A program made the translations under genes and the position numbers. 64,000 nucleotides of DNA from JAEINY01 sp942490535. Lineage in GTDB: Bacteria; Bacteroidota; Bacteroidia; Bacteroidales; Marinilabiliaceae. How positions within the stretch are numbered: the first letter of the stretch is position 1; each line of letters opens with the position of its first letter. Location of the stretch: assembly GCA_942490535.1 (NCBI GenBank), contig CALNXQ010000003.1, positions 1,054,001-1,118,000 on the forward strand, written 5' to 3'. Shown in pieces: positions 1 to 9,237 of the stretch. A model generated the notes under the pieces. It was given only the letters and a program-made list of their open reading frames with translations, did not search any database and was not told the origin of the DNA.

Positions 1-619
1 ACATATCCTTCATGTACAATAAGGAGTACTCTAAACTACACCCCTCCCAAAAAGGGTAGCAATTGGCTAAAATAACATCACACGCTTCGGTAATCCGCGG
101 ACAGTTTTCAAACTCATAATAGGCATCCACATATCCCACAGGAATACCCGGAATAGCTTCTTTTACTTTACAGATATAAGCCAGCAACTCCTCTTCCGAC
201 AAATCCTTACGGTACAACACCTCATTCCCAACCGCCACAATATCGGCATGCCCCTCACGCGCCACTTCAATCAGATTTTCTATTTCGATTTTATTAATCG
301 CCTTATCTCTTCCGAGCCAGGCCCCCACCATCGTTTGTAATCCCTTTTCATGGGCCAAGCGTGGTATTAATTCATTCCCTTCAGTACACGAAAATGACCG
401 TACCCAATTGGTGTAAGGCTTAATAATATCAATGCGCCTTCTGATCTGCTCTTCGCTCAGTTGATCTCCCGGCTGTTGTCCTTCCACATATGGACTGAAA
501 CACAAGCCATGCATCCCCTGATTTAATACTTCATTAAACAAAGTGATCAGTTCAGCATTGGATTTGCCGGACACATCCAATCCTGCTAATGACATTACAT
601 ACTCATTTCTTACAGACAT
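1..619 (-). CDS. GH17-family beta-1,3-glucan hydrolase (partial, C-terminus outside window)
   Basis: The gene is open at the window edge; 206 codons from the ATG at 619 are visible. The product starts directly with a TIM-barrel type sequence containing HGLCFSPYVEG, TNWVRSFSC, a HADIVAVGNEVL segment and LANCYPFWEG. GNE within VGNEVL is the typical acid/base region of glycoside hydrolase family 17, which cleaves or rearranges beta-1,3-glucans. No signal peptide is seen, so action in the cytoplasm on imported laminarin oligosaccharides is inferred. It is the last visible gene of the laminarin operon, 72 bases after the phosphorylase-like gene. Missing sequence prevents a check of the nucleophile. 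A glucanosyltransferase activity rather than plain hydrolysis is possible. Confidence 0.8.
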   Translation of the reverse strand, partial: MSVRNEYVMSLAGLDVSGKSNAELITLFNEVLNQGMHGLCFSPYVEGQQPGDQLSEEQIRRRIDIIKPYTNWVRSFSCTEGNELIPRLAHEKGLQTMVGAWLGRDKAINKIEIENLIEVAREGHADIVAVGNEVLYRKDLSEEELLAYICKVKEAIPGIPVGYVDAYYEFENCPRITEACDVILANCYPFWEGCSLEYSLLYMKDM

Positions 620-648
620 AGGGCATTTGTTGTTAGTGTTTTATTATG

Positions 649-680
649 AGCACAACTACCTATTAAGTGATAACTGTGCT
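649..680. other. Imperfect hairpin between phosphorylase-like and GH17 genes
   Basis: AGCACA (649-654) pairs with TGTGCT (675-680), and pairing extends inward with mismatches. On the minus strand it has no strong T-run behind it, so it is more likely an intercistronic stem than a full terminator. Confidence 0.3.
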
Positions 681-691
681 TTTCATTCTAT

Positions 692-3600
692 TTAATGAGA
701 TGCTATGGACAATTCAATTTTTTCCACTTGCCCACTTCGCTTAAAAAGCAATGTGCTTATTTCAGCATTGATCACAAGAGTCGAAAGCTCTTTTACGTCA
801 CCATTGGTCAATAAAATCTTCATTTCATTTTTATCGGATGCTGTATATATCACCGGTACTTTACAGAAGGTAAATCCCAGTTGATCTGGTTTTAACTCCA
901 ATTGTTTCCGATCGCCTTTCACATCATAGTAGGTGAACACTTCCTCTTTCTTTAAAAACTCCTGGGTATTCATCAGAGACGTGTCAAACACGATTTCTCC
1001 ATTGATCACCTGAATACCCAGTTCACCCATTCGTGACAGCACATCTTCTTTCACCTGCCCCGTCATACCCGGTTGTTTCACACCTGCATTTCCCGGTGAA
1101 TGCGAATAGGCATCGGTTGGAAAGGCGCCATACAAGGCCGGTGATTTATACAAACCAATGCCTGCTTTTATCTCATAATAGTGATCTTTAAGCTTACCCA
1201 GCAGAACCGCATCCGCACCGGCATCCAGTGCATTAAAGTAATTTTCCTGCACAGCCAGTAGTAGTTTAGAAACCATGTGCCAATAGATACTTCCCAGACC
1301 TTCGTATCCATAGAAGGTACCGGAGCGCCCCGTGAAAGACTGGTGATCGAACATCTCTTCGAATGTGGCCAATACCATTTCTTTGTCTGTGGCCACCAGC
1401 TCTGAATAGGTCCCGGCCTCTAACGATTCCATAACCTGCTCAAGTTCATCTGCATTGCGGATGGATCCATTAAAATGGTAGTTACCCAAAGCATCCTGCT
1501 TAAGTACTTTTGTATTTTTATCCGCAACCAATTGACTCAACAACCGGGAAGCCTGCACATTCTTGGCCGGTATGTTATTCTTCTCTTCAAAACGTGGTAA
1601 CTGACGATCGGGATAGAGAATATAACTGTACTGATCTTCGCGGAACAAGGCACTGGCCTTTAAAGCATCCAATACATCCAGACTTTCCTGCGCACATAAG
1701 TAACCTGAACTTAAGACAGCTACTTGTCCTTCCAACATTTCATATAAGTAACGAATGGAAACACCATCTGCGTTAAATGAAATTAAGTTATAGGCATGAT
1801 ACAAACCATCTTCTCGTTTATTAACCTTTATGGATTGATCCATGTATGCCAGGGCGAGCTTGGTGAACCGAAGTAAGTCATTCACTTTTACCACTTCTCT
1901 AATACCCGAAAAAGATTTGCTATAAATGCTGTTTCTGTATTCACTGCCGGCTTCGCCCAACACATCGGCAAAATGTCGTCGTTCTTCATCCGAAAACCCC
2001 TTGGCTAATACGCCTTCATTTTGAATGAAAAGGAAATATATTTTATCAAGTAAAATCTTTACCTCTTCGGAAACCGTCACTTCCTCAACTGATAATTCAG
2101 CGAACTTATTCGACCAAAACTTTAAGAAGCGGCGCAAATAATAGAGTGTGACCATGGACACACCGTTCCCCACCAGGGCATTATTGGCATCGTTCCATTC
2201 AGGTCGCTGAGTATTTAACCAAATTCCGGCTTCCGGGATGAAGTTGCTCAACTTAGATAATAGAGTGACCAATATTTTCTCCGTTAAGTTCACCTGATAG
2301 CGCGCGTCGTCCTTAGCGCTTAACAAACGTGCATCGGCCCCTATTTGCTCGACTTTACCCTGAATGCTGACATTTAGATCGGCATCAAACTCGATGGTAT
2401 CCTGAGGATTGGCCACGATCTGCTCGTAGGATTTAATGCGATAAGGCACATTGGCATAAACGAACAGCTCTTTTGTCATCAGTTCATTCAATTTACCCGG
2501 ATGGAATTTATGGGATAGTTCCAATAACTTTTGCAAGTAAATGATTTGATGGTCGCCCCAATAGCCGATGTAAGCCCAGGGATCGTGAGGGTCCGGACAT
2601 TCCCAGTCAATACCTTCACGCGTAATGCGATACGGATTATATCCATCAGGAGTGGAGGCATTCACAAATTTACTGATCATTCCTTCGATAAACTCGGGAT
2701 AGGACAGGCCGAGTGCCTCCCAGTTCTGGAAGATATCACGCCAGTTCCCCTGGTAATTTAATTTGGGTGTACCGTCTTCATTTTTGGTTTCAATGGCAAA
2801 CTGATTCCATGGACGACTCGGATCCCCATGTCGGCGGCTAAAGGTTAAAGGCAGGTATTCATAACAGATTCGGATTAAATCTGCATTACCTGTTTTTTCA
2901 GCCAACTGAATCAAATCACCGTACAAAATTTCTTTGGGCAGCACACTCAACCAGTTTTCAAACTTAGCTTCTATTAATTTATTGGTTTGCTTTACAAACA
3001 ACCTCAAATCATCGGCATCGATGGAATAATTATCATTAAAAATTCCCCCGCGCATCACGTTGAATAGTGTATTGGAAAAATGACGGGCGTAACTTAAATC
3101 ATCGCTCCCCATTTGCAAACCATCTGCGTCTGCTACAATTTTGATCAGGTTAATGGTACCCACCTTTATATCTTCAGCTATTAACGCTGAAATGTTCTTT
3201 TCTGTTTTAATCCAATGCTCCAAATTAACCACATCCACCCGATCCTGATTAATTTCAGCCACAATCACCCACTCCTGCGAACTTTTAGGGTTTAACCCAA
3301 GTTCAGCATTCAACAGATAAGCACCTCTGGCAGCCCGTATATCCTTTTCTGTTTCAACACCTCGTCCTTTCTTGAATTGTTCAGTCTGTCGATCAGACAA
3401 AAGGATTTTCCTGTTTTCCAGGCCATAGGACCAAACTGAGGTGGCTTTTAAAGACTCACTGGGTTCCGCCCGATCCACCGGTATTGAACTCAAAGTATAT
3501 ATACCGAGTCCGGTATCCTCCAGTAATTCATTTTTTTTGTAGGCATCCAATAGATTACTGAACTCGTTCTGAAAGGCATAATCAAACCCATAGGGGATGA

Positions 3601-4150
3601 TGTTTTTGATACCATCCAATACTTCGATTTTCACTGGGTTAGAGCTATCATTGGTGAGTGTTGATTTCCGGATGAAACCAAACTTCTCACTGTAACACCA
3701 GGTATATTTGAAGCTAATCCCCAGATCTTCATTGATCTCTTCAAAGGTAATTTTATTACCATATATACTTTTATATAGATTTCTTACAATCTTATACACC
3801 CCTTTCGAACCATCGGCAAACGGTTCCCAGATATAAGTTTTATCATCTTTTTCAACCAGCAATGTTGTTTTACAGCCAGTAATACCTTGATAGTCGTGAA
3901 TTTTATCATCGGTATAATAAGGAAACAAGGCATTGTTGCGGTCTTTTCGTCCGGCCGACAATGAACCATTACTTGAGATGAACATCCAGTGATCGGAATC
4001 GCTCACCATACTCATGAAAAAATTTGGCATTTGATCATAGTTACTGATCTTATAAAATTTTTCATGCTCCTGTTCTACGAATTTTCCTTCAACTTCATCC
4101 CAGCTGCACTTTAAATTCGTATGGCCTAAATAGATCTCTCTCGTCTTCAT
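692..4150 (-). CDS. Large GH161/GH94-like beta-glucan phosphorylase (putative beta-1,3-glucan phosphorylase)
   Basis: This 1152-residue protein has no signal peptide, so it is probably cytoplasmic. A central block at roughly residues 440-560 (RRHGDPSRPWNQF, NYQGNWRDIFQNWEAL, GYNPYRIT, CPDPHDPWAYIGYWGDHQ) resembles the (alpha/alpha)6-barrel phosphorylases of clan GH-Q. The length and the position next to GH16, GH17 and GH3 genes fit family GH161, the beta-1,3-glucan oligosaccharide phosphorylases of about 1,100 residues, better than the usual GH94 of about 800. The expected reaction is release of glucose-1-phosphate from beta-1,3-gluco-oligosaccharides. It lies 32 bases downstream of the mutarotase-like gene. 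Family assignment is from memory of motifs and context; another clan member is possible, but an inverting disaccharide or oligosaccharide phosphorylase fold seems likely. Confidence 0.62.
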   Translation of the reverse strand: MKTREIYLGHTNLKCSWDEVEGKFVEQEHEKFYKISNYDQMPNFFMSMVSDSDHWMFISSNGSLSAGRKDRNNALFPYYTDDKIHDYQGITGCKTTLLVEKDDKTYIWEPFADGSKGVYKIVRNLYKSIYGNKITFEEINEDLGISFKYTWCYSEKFGFIRKSTLTNDSSNPVKIEVLDGIKNIIPYGFDYAFQNEFSNLLDAYKKNELLEDTGLGIYTLSSIPVDRAEPSESLKATSVWSYGLENRKILLSDRQTEQFKKGRGVETEKDIRAARGAYLLNAELGLNPKSSQEWVIVAEINQDRVDVVNLEHWIKTEKNISALIAEDIKVGTINLIKIVADADGLQMGSDDLSYARHFSNTLFNVMRGGIFNDNYSIDADDLRLFVKQTNKLIEAKFENWLSVLPKEILYGDLIQLAEKTGNADLIRICYEYLPLTFSRRHGDPSRPWNQFAIETKNEDGTPKLNYQGNWRDIFQNWEALGLSYPEFIEGMISKFVNASTPDGYNPYRITREGIDWECPDPHDPWAYIGYWGDHQIIYLQKLLELSHKFHPGKLNELMTKELFVYANVPYRIKSYEQIVANPQDTIEFDADLNVSIQGKVEQIGADARLLSAKDDARYQVNLTEKILVTLLSKLSNFIPEAGIWLNTQRPEWNDANNALVGNGVSMVTLYYLRRFLKFWSNKFAELSVEEVTVSEEVKILLDKIYFLFIQNEGVLAKGFSDEERRHFADVLGEAGSEYRNSIYSKSFSGIREVVKVNDLLRFTKLALAYMDQSIKVNKREDGLYHAYNLISFNADGVSIRYLYEMLEGQVAVLSSGYLCAQESLDVLDALKASALFREDQYSYILYPDRQLPRFEEKNNIPAKNVQASRLLSQLVADKNTKVLKQDALGNYHFNGSIRNADELEQVMESLEAGTYSELVATDKEMVLATFEEMFDHQSFTGRSGTFYGYEGLGSIYWHMVSKLLLAVQENYFNALDAGADAVLLGKLKDHYYEIKAGIGLYKSPALYGAFPTDAYSHSPGNAGVKQPGMTGQVKEDVLSRMGELGIQVINGEIVFDTSLMNTQEFLKKEEVFTYYDVKGDRKQLELKPDQLGFTFCKVPVIYTASDKNEMKILLTNGDVKELSTLVINAEISTLLFKRSGQVEKIELSIASH

Positions 4151-4182
4151 GATAATATACTATATTCTACAATCCTTTTTAT

Positions 4183-5061
4183 CTATATGTCATCCACCAC
4201 CTTGAATTCACGCTTCCAACGCTCCATCCCACCGGGCAGTAATTTTATACTTTTGAATAGTTCGGGACTTACCACATGGCCGCGTCCCCAGAGATTAATT
4301 TTTGACGGTTTAAAATCCACGATTTCGCAAATACCCAGGTTTAACTGTTCATTAATCAGTGTCCAGTTCACCTGGTTGCTTTGTGGGACCGCAATCTTTT
4401 CGAAGAAAAAATCAGCTTTGGGTTGCTTCTTCCAGCGAATCGTATTTTTTTCATAACTTATGATGTCGTCTGGATTTAATCCTTTTATGAATGAAGTATC
4501 CTTTATTTTCCCACCAAATGTAAGCTTGGTCTTCGATGAGATCGGATTGCCTCCCGGCGCTAAAAAATTATGGACATATTCGGACGTCTCGATATTTTGG
4601 TTCCCTATATTCTCCAATAAATAATCGATAGCGAACCCATCTTTCGTGAGGGTAATTTTTTTCTCCAAAAAGAAGGCCGAGTCATACTCTTTATTCAGAC
4701 AATGATAAATGATCGAATTCTTCTCTCTCACTCCACTAAATTCGCAGGATTTGGATTTATAGGCATGAAAAAAATCATAGGGGGCGTTGGTCTCTTTTTG
4801 CAGTAAGCCCACCCCTATTTTAGGAAAATAACTACCGACATGACAGTCTTTGTAACCAATGGGATCAGTCATCCCAAACTCATTGAAGAAACCTGTTCCT
4901 ATTTGACCGGACACATCATGGAGCAGCTCTGAGGTGCAAAATGGAATCCCTTTCCACCACAATTGAACCACTTTACCAGTCCAGTCAAAGCGTGTTCCCA
5001 AATACCCTTCTTCGGGTTCCTGGATCAATACTTTTATATGTCCATTTGCTAATTCAATCAT
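4183..5061 (-). CDS. Aldose 1-epimerase-like (galactose mutarotase superfamily) protein
   Basis: The 292-residue soluble protein has no signal peptide. Segments such as GTRFDWTGKV, GFFNEFGMTDPIGY, YFPKIGVGLL, EYVHNFLAPGG and the all-beta pattern match the galactose mutarotase-like superfamily, which interconverts sugar anomers. The catalytic His/Glu pair cannot be assigned safely; the His of EYVHNF is a candidate. It sits between the MFS porter and the phosphorylase-like gene in the laminarin operon, so it probably supplies the anomer needed for glucose or gluco-oligosaccharide metabolism. A strong hairpin lies 20 bases upstream of its ATG. The fold is fairly sure; the substrate is inferred only from the neighbours. 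Confidence 0.65.
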   Translation of the reverse strand: MIELANGHIKVLIQEPEEGYLGTRFDWTGKVVQLWWKGIPFCTSELLHDVSGQIGTGFFNEFGMTDPIGYKDCHVGSYFPKIGVGLLQKETNAPYDFFHAYKSKSCEFSGVREKNSIIYHCLNKEYDSAFFLEKKITLTKDGFAIDYLLENIGNQNIETSEYVHNFLAPGGNPISSKTKLTFGGKIKDTSFIKGLNPDDIISYEKNTIRWKKQPKADFFFEKIAVPQSNQVNWTLINEQLNLGICEIVDFKPSKINLWGRGHVVSPELFKSIKLLPGGMERWKREFKVVDDI

Positions 5062-5080
5062 CTGCGTCCATTTTTAAATA

Positions 5081-5117
5081 ATGGGTGCCGTTAGTATCCC
5101 CCCTAACGGCCTCCCAT
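5081..5117 (-). promoter_or_regulatory. Strong stem-loop just upstream of the mutarotase-like gene
   Basis: ATGGG + GCCGTTAG pairs with CTAACGGC + CCCAT around a C-rich loop, giving 13 base pairs with one small internal mismatch. On the minus-strand transcript it ends 20 bases before the ATG at 5061. There is no U-run, so it is read as an RNA processing, stability or translation-control stem rather than a terminator. Function is inferred. Confidence 0.45.
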
Positions 5118-5287
5118 TAAAACACCAATCAAGGTTAATTTACCAGGAATGGAATATTTACTGTTCCGGCGTGTTTGTGATCATCCCTGGTGTTACCTCT
5201 TTTAAAATTGATGTTAAACACTTTATATAATCATAAAATCTATAATGAAACCCCATCAAGGTTCTTAGCATTTTAGGTCTCTCTCTC

Positions 5288-5334
5288 CATGGGATATCAC
5301 CCATGATAATTCACCTTTACCCACTTCGTGGGTA
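5288..5334. repeat. Paired short hairpins after the MFS porter gene
   Basis: CATGGG/CCCATG (5288-5305) and TACCCAC/GTGGGTA (5318-5334) are two perfect small stems with 3-6 base loops separated by 12 AT-rich bases. The gap 5062-5362 holds these, the stem at 5081-5117 and no gene. The same paired design recurs at 55933, 58551 and 63224. Confidence 0.5.
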
Positions 5335-5362
5335 GTATTAATTATCGGTGTCCCTACTTTTA

Positions 5363-6925
5363 TTAACTCACCAAAACAGCTTCCAGTTCTTCCAATGTCT
5401 TACCTTTGGTCTCGGGCAGGTAAAACGCCAGGACTAACAAGCCCAAAGCCGCAAATACAGCATATATCAGAAAGGTTGATGAACTTCCAAAATTTGCTAA
5501 CTCCCAGGGAAAAACCAGTTGTACTAAAAAGCTAATCCCCGAATTAATGAAACCAGCAAAGGATATGGCTAATCCCCTTACCCTGTTGGGAAAGAGTTCT
5601 GAGAACAAGACCCACATGACTGGTCCAAGGGAAATGGCAAACGATGCGACAAAACCGATGATCCCGATCAATACCAGCCATGGATTAATATGAATGGCGC
5701 GTGTTAAAAAGGCACTTTCATTGGCTATCAACTGATGCTCCCCCATGGTGTTAGTAATCGCCCTTTTGAATGCCAGATCGCTATCGTAAGTAAGGTCTTT
5801 GATTTTTTCCCATTGATTGCTTTCTATGGTCTGTTGCAACACGATCACATCATCATTGTTCAGCTGATAAGTAGCTGTCCCAAAACCGATAGCCAGTAGT
5901 CCCATGGAAATGACAATACCGGATAATCCTACCAATAATAGTAATTTTCGTCCCACCTTATCAATCAGCCACATGGCCAGAACGGTAAACACCAGATTGG
6001 TTAATCCCACTAGGATGGCTTGCGAAAAAGCGGCATCAGTGCCGATACCCGTTTGTTCAAAGATCATGGGGGCATAAAAAAACACCGCATTAATCCCGGT
6101 TATTTGCTGGGTAATAGCTACCACAATACCGATAAGCAACACCAGTTTCATGGAGGGTTTGAATAACTCAGACACCGATACCCGCTCTTTCTTCGGGCTG
6201 CTTTTCAGATTTTGCTTCACGGCTAATAGCGCTTGCCGGGCTTCTTCTTTGGATCCTACCCTGGAGAGAATATCCAGAGCTTTCTCATCCTGCCCTTTCA
6301 TGGCTAACCACCGTGGACTTTCCGGTACGCTGAATAAAAACACGAAGTACAAAATGGCTGGCAGGGTTTCCAGACCTAACATCCAGCGCCAATTGTATGT
6401 ATCAATATTCAAAACACTGACCCATGCAGAAGGATCGTTACTTAACCGTAGGATGATAAAATTGGTAAAAAAGGCCACTGAGATACCAATCACAATATTC
6501 AATTGATTAAAGGATACCATTGTACCCCGTACCTTTGCCGGCGATATTTCGGCAATGTACATGGGTGCCAGAATCAAGGAGGCACCCACCCCCAATCCAC
6601 CAATCATACGTGCCACCACCAAAAACCCAAACGTGGGAGCCAAAGCCGAGGCAATGGCTGAAACCGCATACAGTATGGCCGCATACTTTAAAATGATAAG
6701 TCTCCCGAATCGATCACTTAACGGACCTGCCACAACCATCGCTAAGGTGGCAGTTAAGGTCAGGCAACTCACAGCCCACCCCAATTGCAACTTGGAAAGA
6801 TTAAAATGAGGTTCGATAAATTTCACTACACCGGAGATCACCGATGCGTCAAATCCCATCAGGAATCCACCCAAGGCCACGATCAATGATATGCGAACAA
6901 TGTATGCTTTTGATGGTGACATCAT
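5363..6925 (-). CDS. MFS sugar porter family transporter
   Basis: The 520-residue inner-membrane protein has about 12 hydrophobic segments and classic sugar-porter motifs: DRFGRL after TM2, PESPRW before the central loop, DKVGRK after TM8 and PETKGKTLEELE at the C-terminus. These mark the XylE/GLUT-type proton symporters. About 60 extra residues (roughly 355-415, including QQTIESNQWEKIKDL) form a periplasmic loop late in the second half, as in several Bacteroidota members. Its ATG at 6925 is one base beyond the GH3 stop, which indicates translational coupling. The likely cargo is glucose or short beta-glucosides made by the GH16/GH3 enzymes. Family assignment is sure; substrate is inferred. 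Confidence 0.9.
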   Translation of the reverse strand: MMSPSKAYIVRISLIVALGGFLMGFDASVISGVVKFIEPHFNLSKLQLGWAVSCLTLTATLAMVVAGPLSDRFGRLIILKYAAILYAVSAIASALAPTFGFLVVARMIGGLGVGASLILAPMYIAEISPAKVRGTMVSFNQLNIVIGISVAFFTNFIILRLSNDPSAWVSVLNIDTYNWRWMLGLETLPAILYFVFLFSVPESPRWLAMKGQDEKALDILSRVGSKEEARQALLAVKQNLKSSPKKERVSVSELFKPSMKLVLLIGIVVAITQQITGINAVFFYAPMIFEQTGIGTDAAFSQAILVGLTNLVFTVLAMWLIDKVGRKLLLLVGLSGIVISMGLLAIGFGTATYQLNNDDVIVLQQTIESNQWEKIKDLTYDSDLAFKRAITNTMGEHQLIANESAFLTRAIHINPWLVLIGIIGFVASFAISLGPVMWVLFSELFPNRVRGLAISFAGFINSGISFLVQLVFPWELANFGSSSTFLIYAVFAALGLLVLAFYLPETKGKTLEELEAVLVS

Positions 6926-6926
6926 T

Positions 6927-9191
6927 TTATTTTTCTACTGTGAATAATGCTGACAATGTCGCTCGGGAATCGCCACCCACCCAGATCTGAAAATCTCCTG
7001 GCTCCACCACCTGCTTCATATCTTCATTGGTGAAAGCCAAATCATCTATGGCTAAAGTGATGGTTACCTTTTGTTCTTCACCGGCAGCAAGAGCAACGCG
7101 TTTAAAGCCTTTCAGCTCTCTGACAGGTCTCGTTACATTCCCGGCCAAATCACGCACATAAAGTTGTGCCACTTCCTCACCGGCTACTTCACCTGTATTT
7201 TTAAGGGTAAATGTGATTTCAAGTTTTTCATCGTTCTGAACCTTTGTCTTATTCAGCTTCAGATTGCTATATTCGTAGGTGGTATAAGACAGTCCATATC
7301 CAAATGGATAAAGGGGCTCATAACCGGCATCAATGTAATGAGATGTATTACCCAATGATGTTTGATATGCTTTGACCGGAATTTTATCCATCTGTACCCA
7401 GTCTTTAGGGTCCACAGGACGTCCACAATTTTTATGGTTGTAGTGCATGGGTATCTGACCCACTACTTTTGGAAAAGTCACCGGCAATTTACCGGATGGG
7501 TTCGCTTTTCCCAATAAGATATCTGCCAAAGCCGGTCCTCCCATGGTTCCGGGATGCCAGGCATAAATCACCGCATCGGCTGATTGACTCACCTCGCCAA
7601 TGGTTAAGGGACGGCCAGCCATCACGATTAACACCAATGGTTTCCCTGTTTTCGCCAATTCCTGAATTAACTCTGCCTGAGCACCAGGTAAGTTAATGTC
7701 AGCCCGTGAATGCGCCTCTCCGGATAAAATCGCCTCTTCGCCCCCACAAAACACAATCGCATCGGCTTGCTGCGCCATTTTAACGGCTTTATTAAATCCT
7801 TTCGTATGTTTGGTACGAGTTACCTCCAGCCCTTTTGTGAATAATACCTTGTCTGCACCTAACGCATCACGCAAGGCCTTAAGTGGCGTAACAGTTAAGG
7901 TACTATCTCCATCAAACACCCAGGTTCCTAATTGTTCATACATTTCATTGGCCATGGGGCCTATTAATGCCACTTTTTTGACAGTTTCTTTTAATGGTAA
8001 GGTGTTGTTCTCATTCTTCAATAACACCATGCTCTGAAGCGCTGATTTTTTGGCTGCTTCCAGATACTCTTCTTTTGCAAACTGATTGTACTTGTCTTCG
8101 GCTACATATGGATTATCAAATAATCCCAACTCATACTTCACACGCAATATTTCGCGTACGGCCTGATTAATTGTTTCTTCTTTAATCAATCCATCGCTCA
8201 ATAATTCAGCAATATTATCACGATAGGTGGTTGTCGCCATTTCCATGTTAACACCTGCATTAATGGCCCGTTGTGCAGCTTCCTTTTCATTGGCAGCATA
8301 ACCATGGTTGATCAGTTCCCAGGGGGATGCCCAGTCACTCACCACAAAACCATCAAATTGCCATTCATCACGCAAGACCTGGCGAAATAGAAATTTATTA
8401 CCAGTAGCGGGTACCCCATCAATGTCATTGAAACCGGCCATGAATGAGCGTGCTCCAGCATCTACCGCAGCCTTAAAAGGCGGCATATACACATCTCGCA
8501 GCTCACGGGGAGGGATCAACGTGCTGTTATAATCACGTCCTCCTTCAGCAGCACCATACCCTAAAAAGTGCTTGGCACAAGCGATGATGGCACCTTCTTT
8601 GGACAGATCATCCCCTTGAAATCCTTTCACCATGGCAGCTCCCAATTGAGACACCAAATGCGGATCTTCACCAAAGCTTTCGGCGATACGTCCCCAGCGC
8701 GCATCGCGGCTAATGTCCAGCATGGGTGCAAACGTCCAGTGGATGCCGGATGACCAGGCTTCAGCTGCAGCGATCCGGGCACCTTCCTGCACCAATTCGG
8801 GGTTCCAGGTAGCTCCTAATCCCAATGGAATGGGAAAAACAGTCTTAAATCCATGAATCACATCACGGCCAATGAGTATAGGAATACCCAATCGACTTTC
8901 TTCAATGGCAATGCGTTGTACTTCATTCAGCACTTCTACATTGACTTCATTCAAAATGGAACCAATCTGACCGGCTTGTATAGCAGTCTTTAAATTATCA
9001 GGAACCGGATTTCCTGCCCCACTAATTTGACACATTTGGCCAATCTTCTCTTCCAAAGTCATTTTACCGATCAAGTCATCCACTTTCTGCTCAATGGGTT
9101 GATTCTTACTCGTGTTTGTATTTCGTTGACAGGCTCCAAAGATCAGAATTACACTAATTATTGCTATAAAGCTATATATTTTACACTTCAT
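6927..9191 (-). CDS. GH3 beta-glucosidase, periplasmic lipoprotein (BglX-like)
   Basis: The 754-residue protein begins with a lipoprotein signal ending in the lipobox FGAC (Cys21). The GH3 barrel follows (KMTLEEKIGQM, GRDVIHG, FAPMLDISRDARWGR, AKHFLGYG near 206), with the nucleophile Asp286 in GFVVSDW. The second alpha/beta domain contains CGGEEAILSGEAHSR, and a fibronectin-III-like domain covers about 660-754 (GYGLSYTTYEYS onward). It releases glucose from the non-reducing ends of beta-linked glucans, here probably beta-1,3 and beta-1,6 laminarin oligosaccharides. It is 46 bases after the GH16 gene and coupled to the MFS porter. Membrane anchoring in the periplasm is inferred from the lipobox. 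Confidence 0.93.
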   Translation of the reverse strand: MKCKIYSFIAIISVILIFGACQRNTNTSKNQPIEQKVDDLIGKMTLEEKIGQMCQISGAGNPVPDNLKTAIQAGQIGSILNEVNVEVLNEVQRIAIEESRLGIPILIGRDVIHGFKTVFPIPLGLGATWNPELVQEGARIAAAEAWSSGIHWTFAPMLDISRDARWGRIAESFGEDPHLVSQLGAAMVKGFQGDDLSKEGAIIACAKHFLGYGAAEGGRDYNSTLIPPRELRDVYMPPFKAAVDAGARSFMAGFNDIDGVPATGNKFLFRQVLRDEWQFDGFVVSDWASPWELINHGYAANEKEAAQRAINAGVNMEMATTTYRDNIAELLSDGLIKEETINQAVREILRVKYELGLFDNPYVAEDKYNQFAKEEYLEAAKKSALQSMVLLKNENNTLPLKETVKKVALIGPMANEMYEQLGTWVFDGDSTLTVTPLKALRDALGADKVLFTKGLEVTRTKHTKGFNKAVKMAQQADAIVFCGGEEAILSGEAHSRADINLPGAQAELIQELAKTGKPLVLIVMAGRPLTIGEVSQSADAVIYAWHPGTMGGPALADILLGKANPSGKLPVTFPKVVGQIPMHYNHKNCGRPVDPKDWVQMDKIPVKAYQTSLGNTSHYIDAGYEPLYPFGYGLSYTTYEYSNLKLNKTKVQNDEKLEITFTLKNTGEVAGEEVAQLYVRDLAGNVTRPVRELKGFKRVALAAGEEQKVTITLAIDDLAFTNEDMKQVVEPGDFQIWVGGDSRATLSALFTVEK

Positions 9192-9237
9192 GGTTATTGT
9201 TTTAACTTATTTCATTTAATTCGCTTACCCAAGGGAG

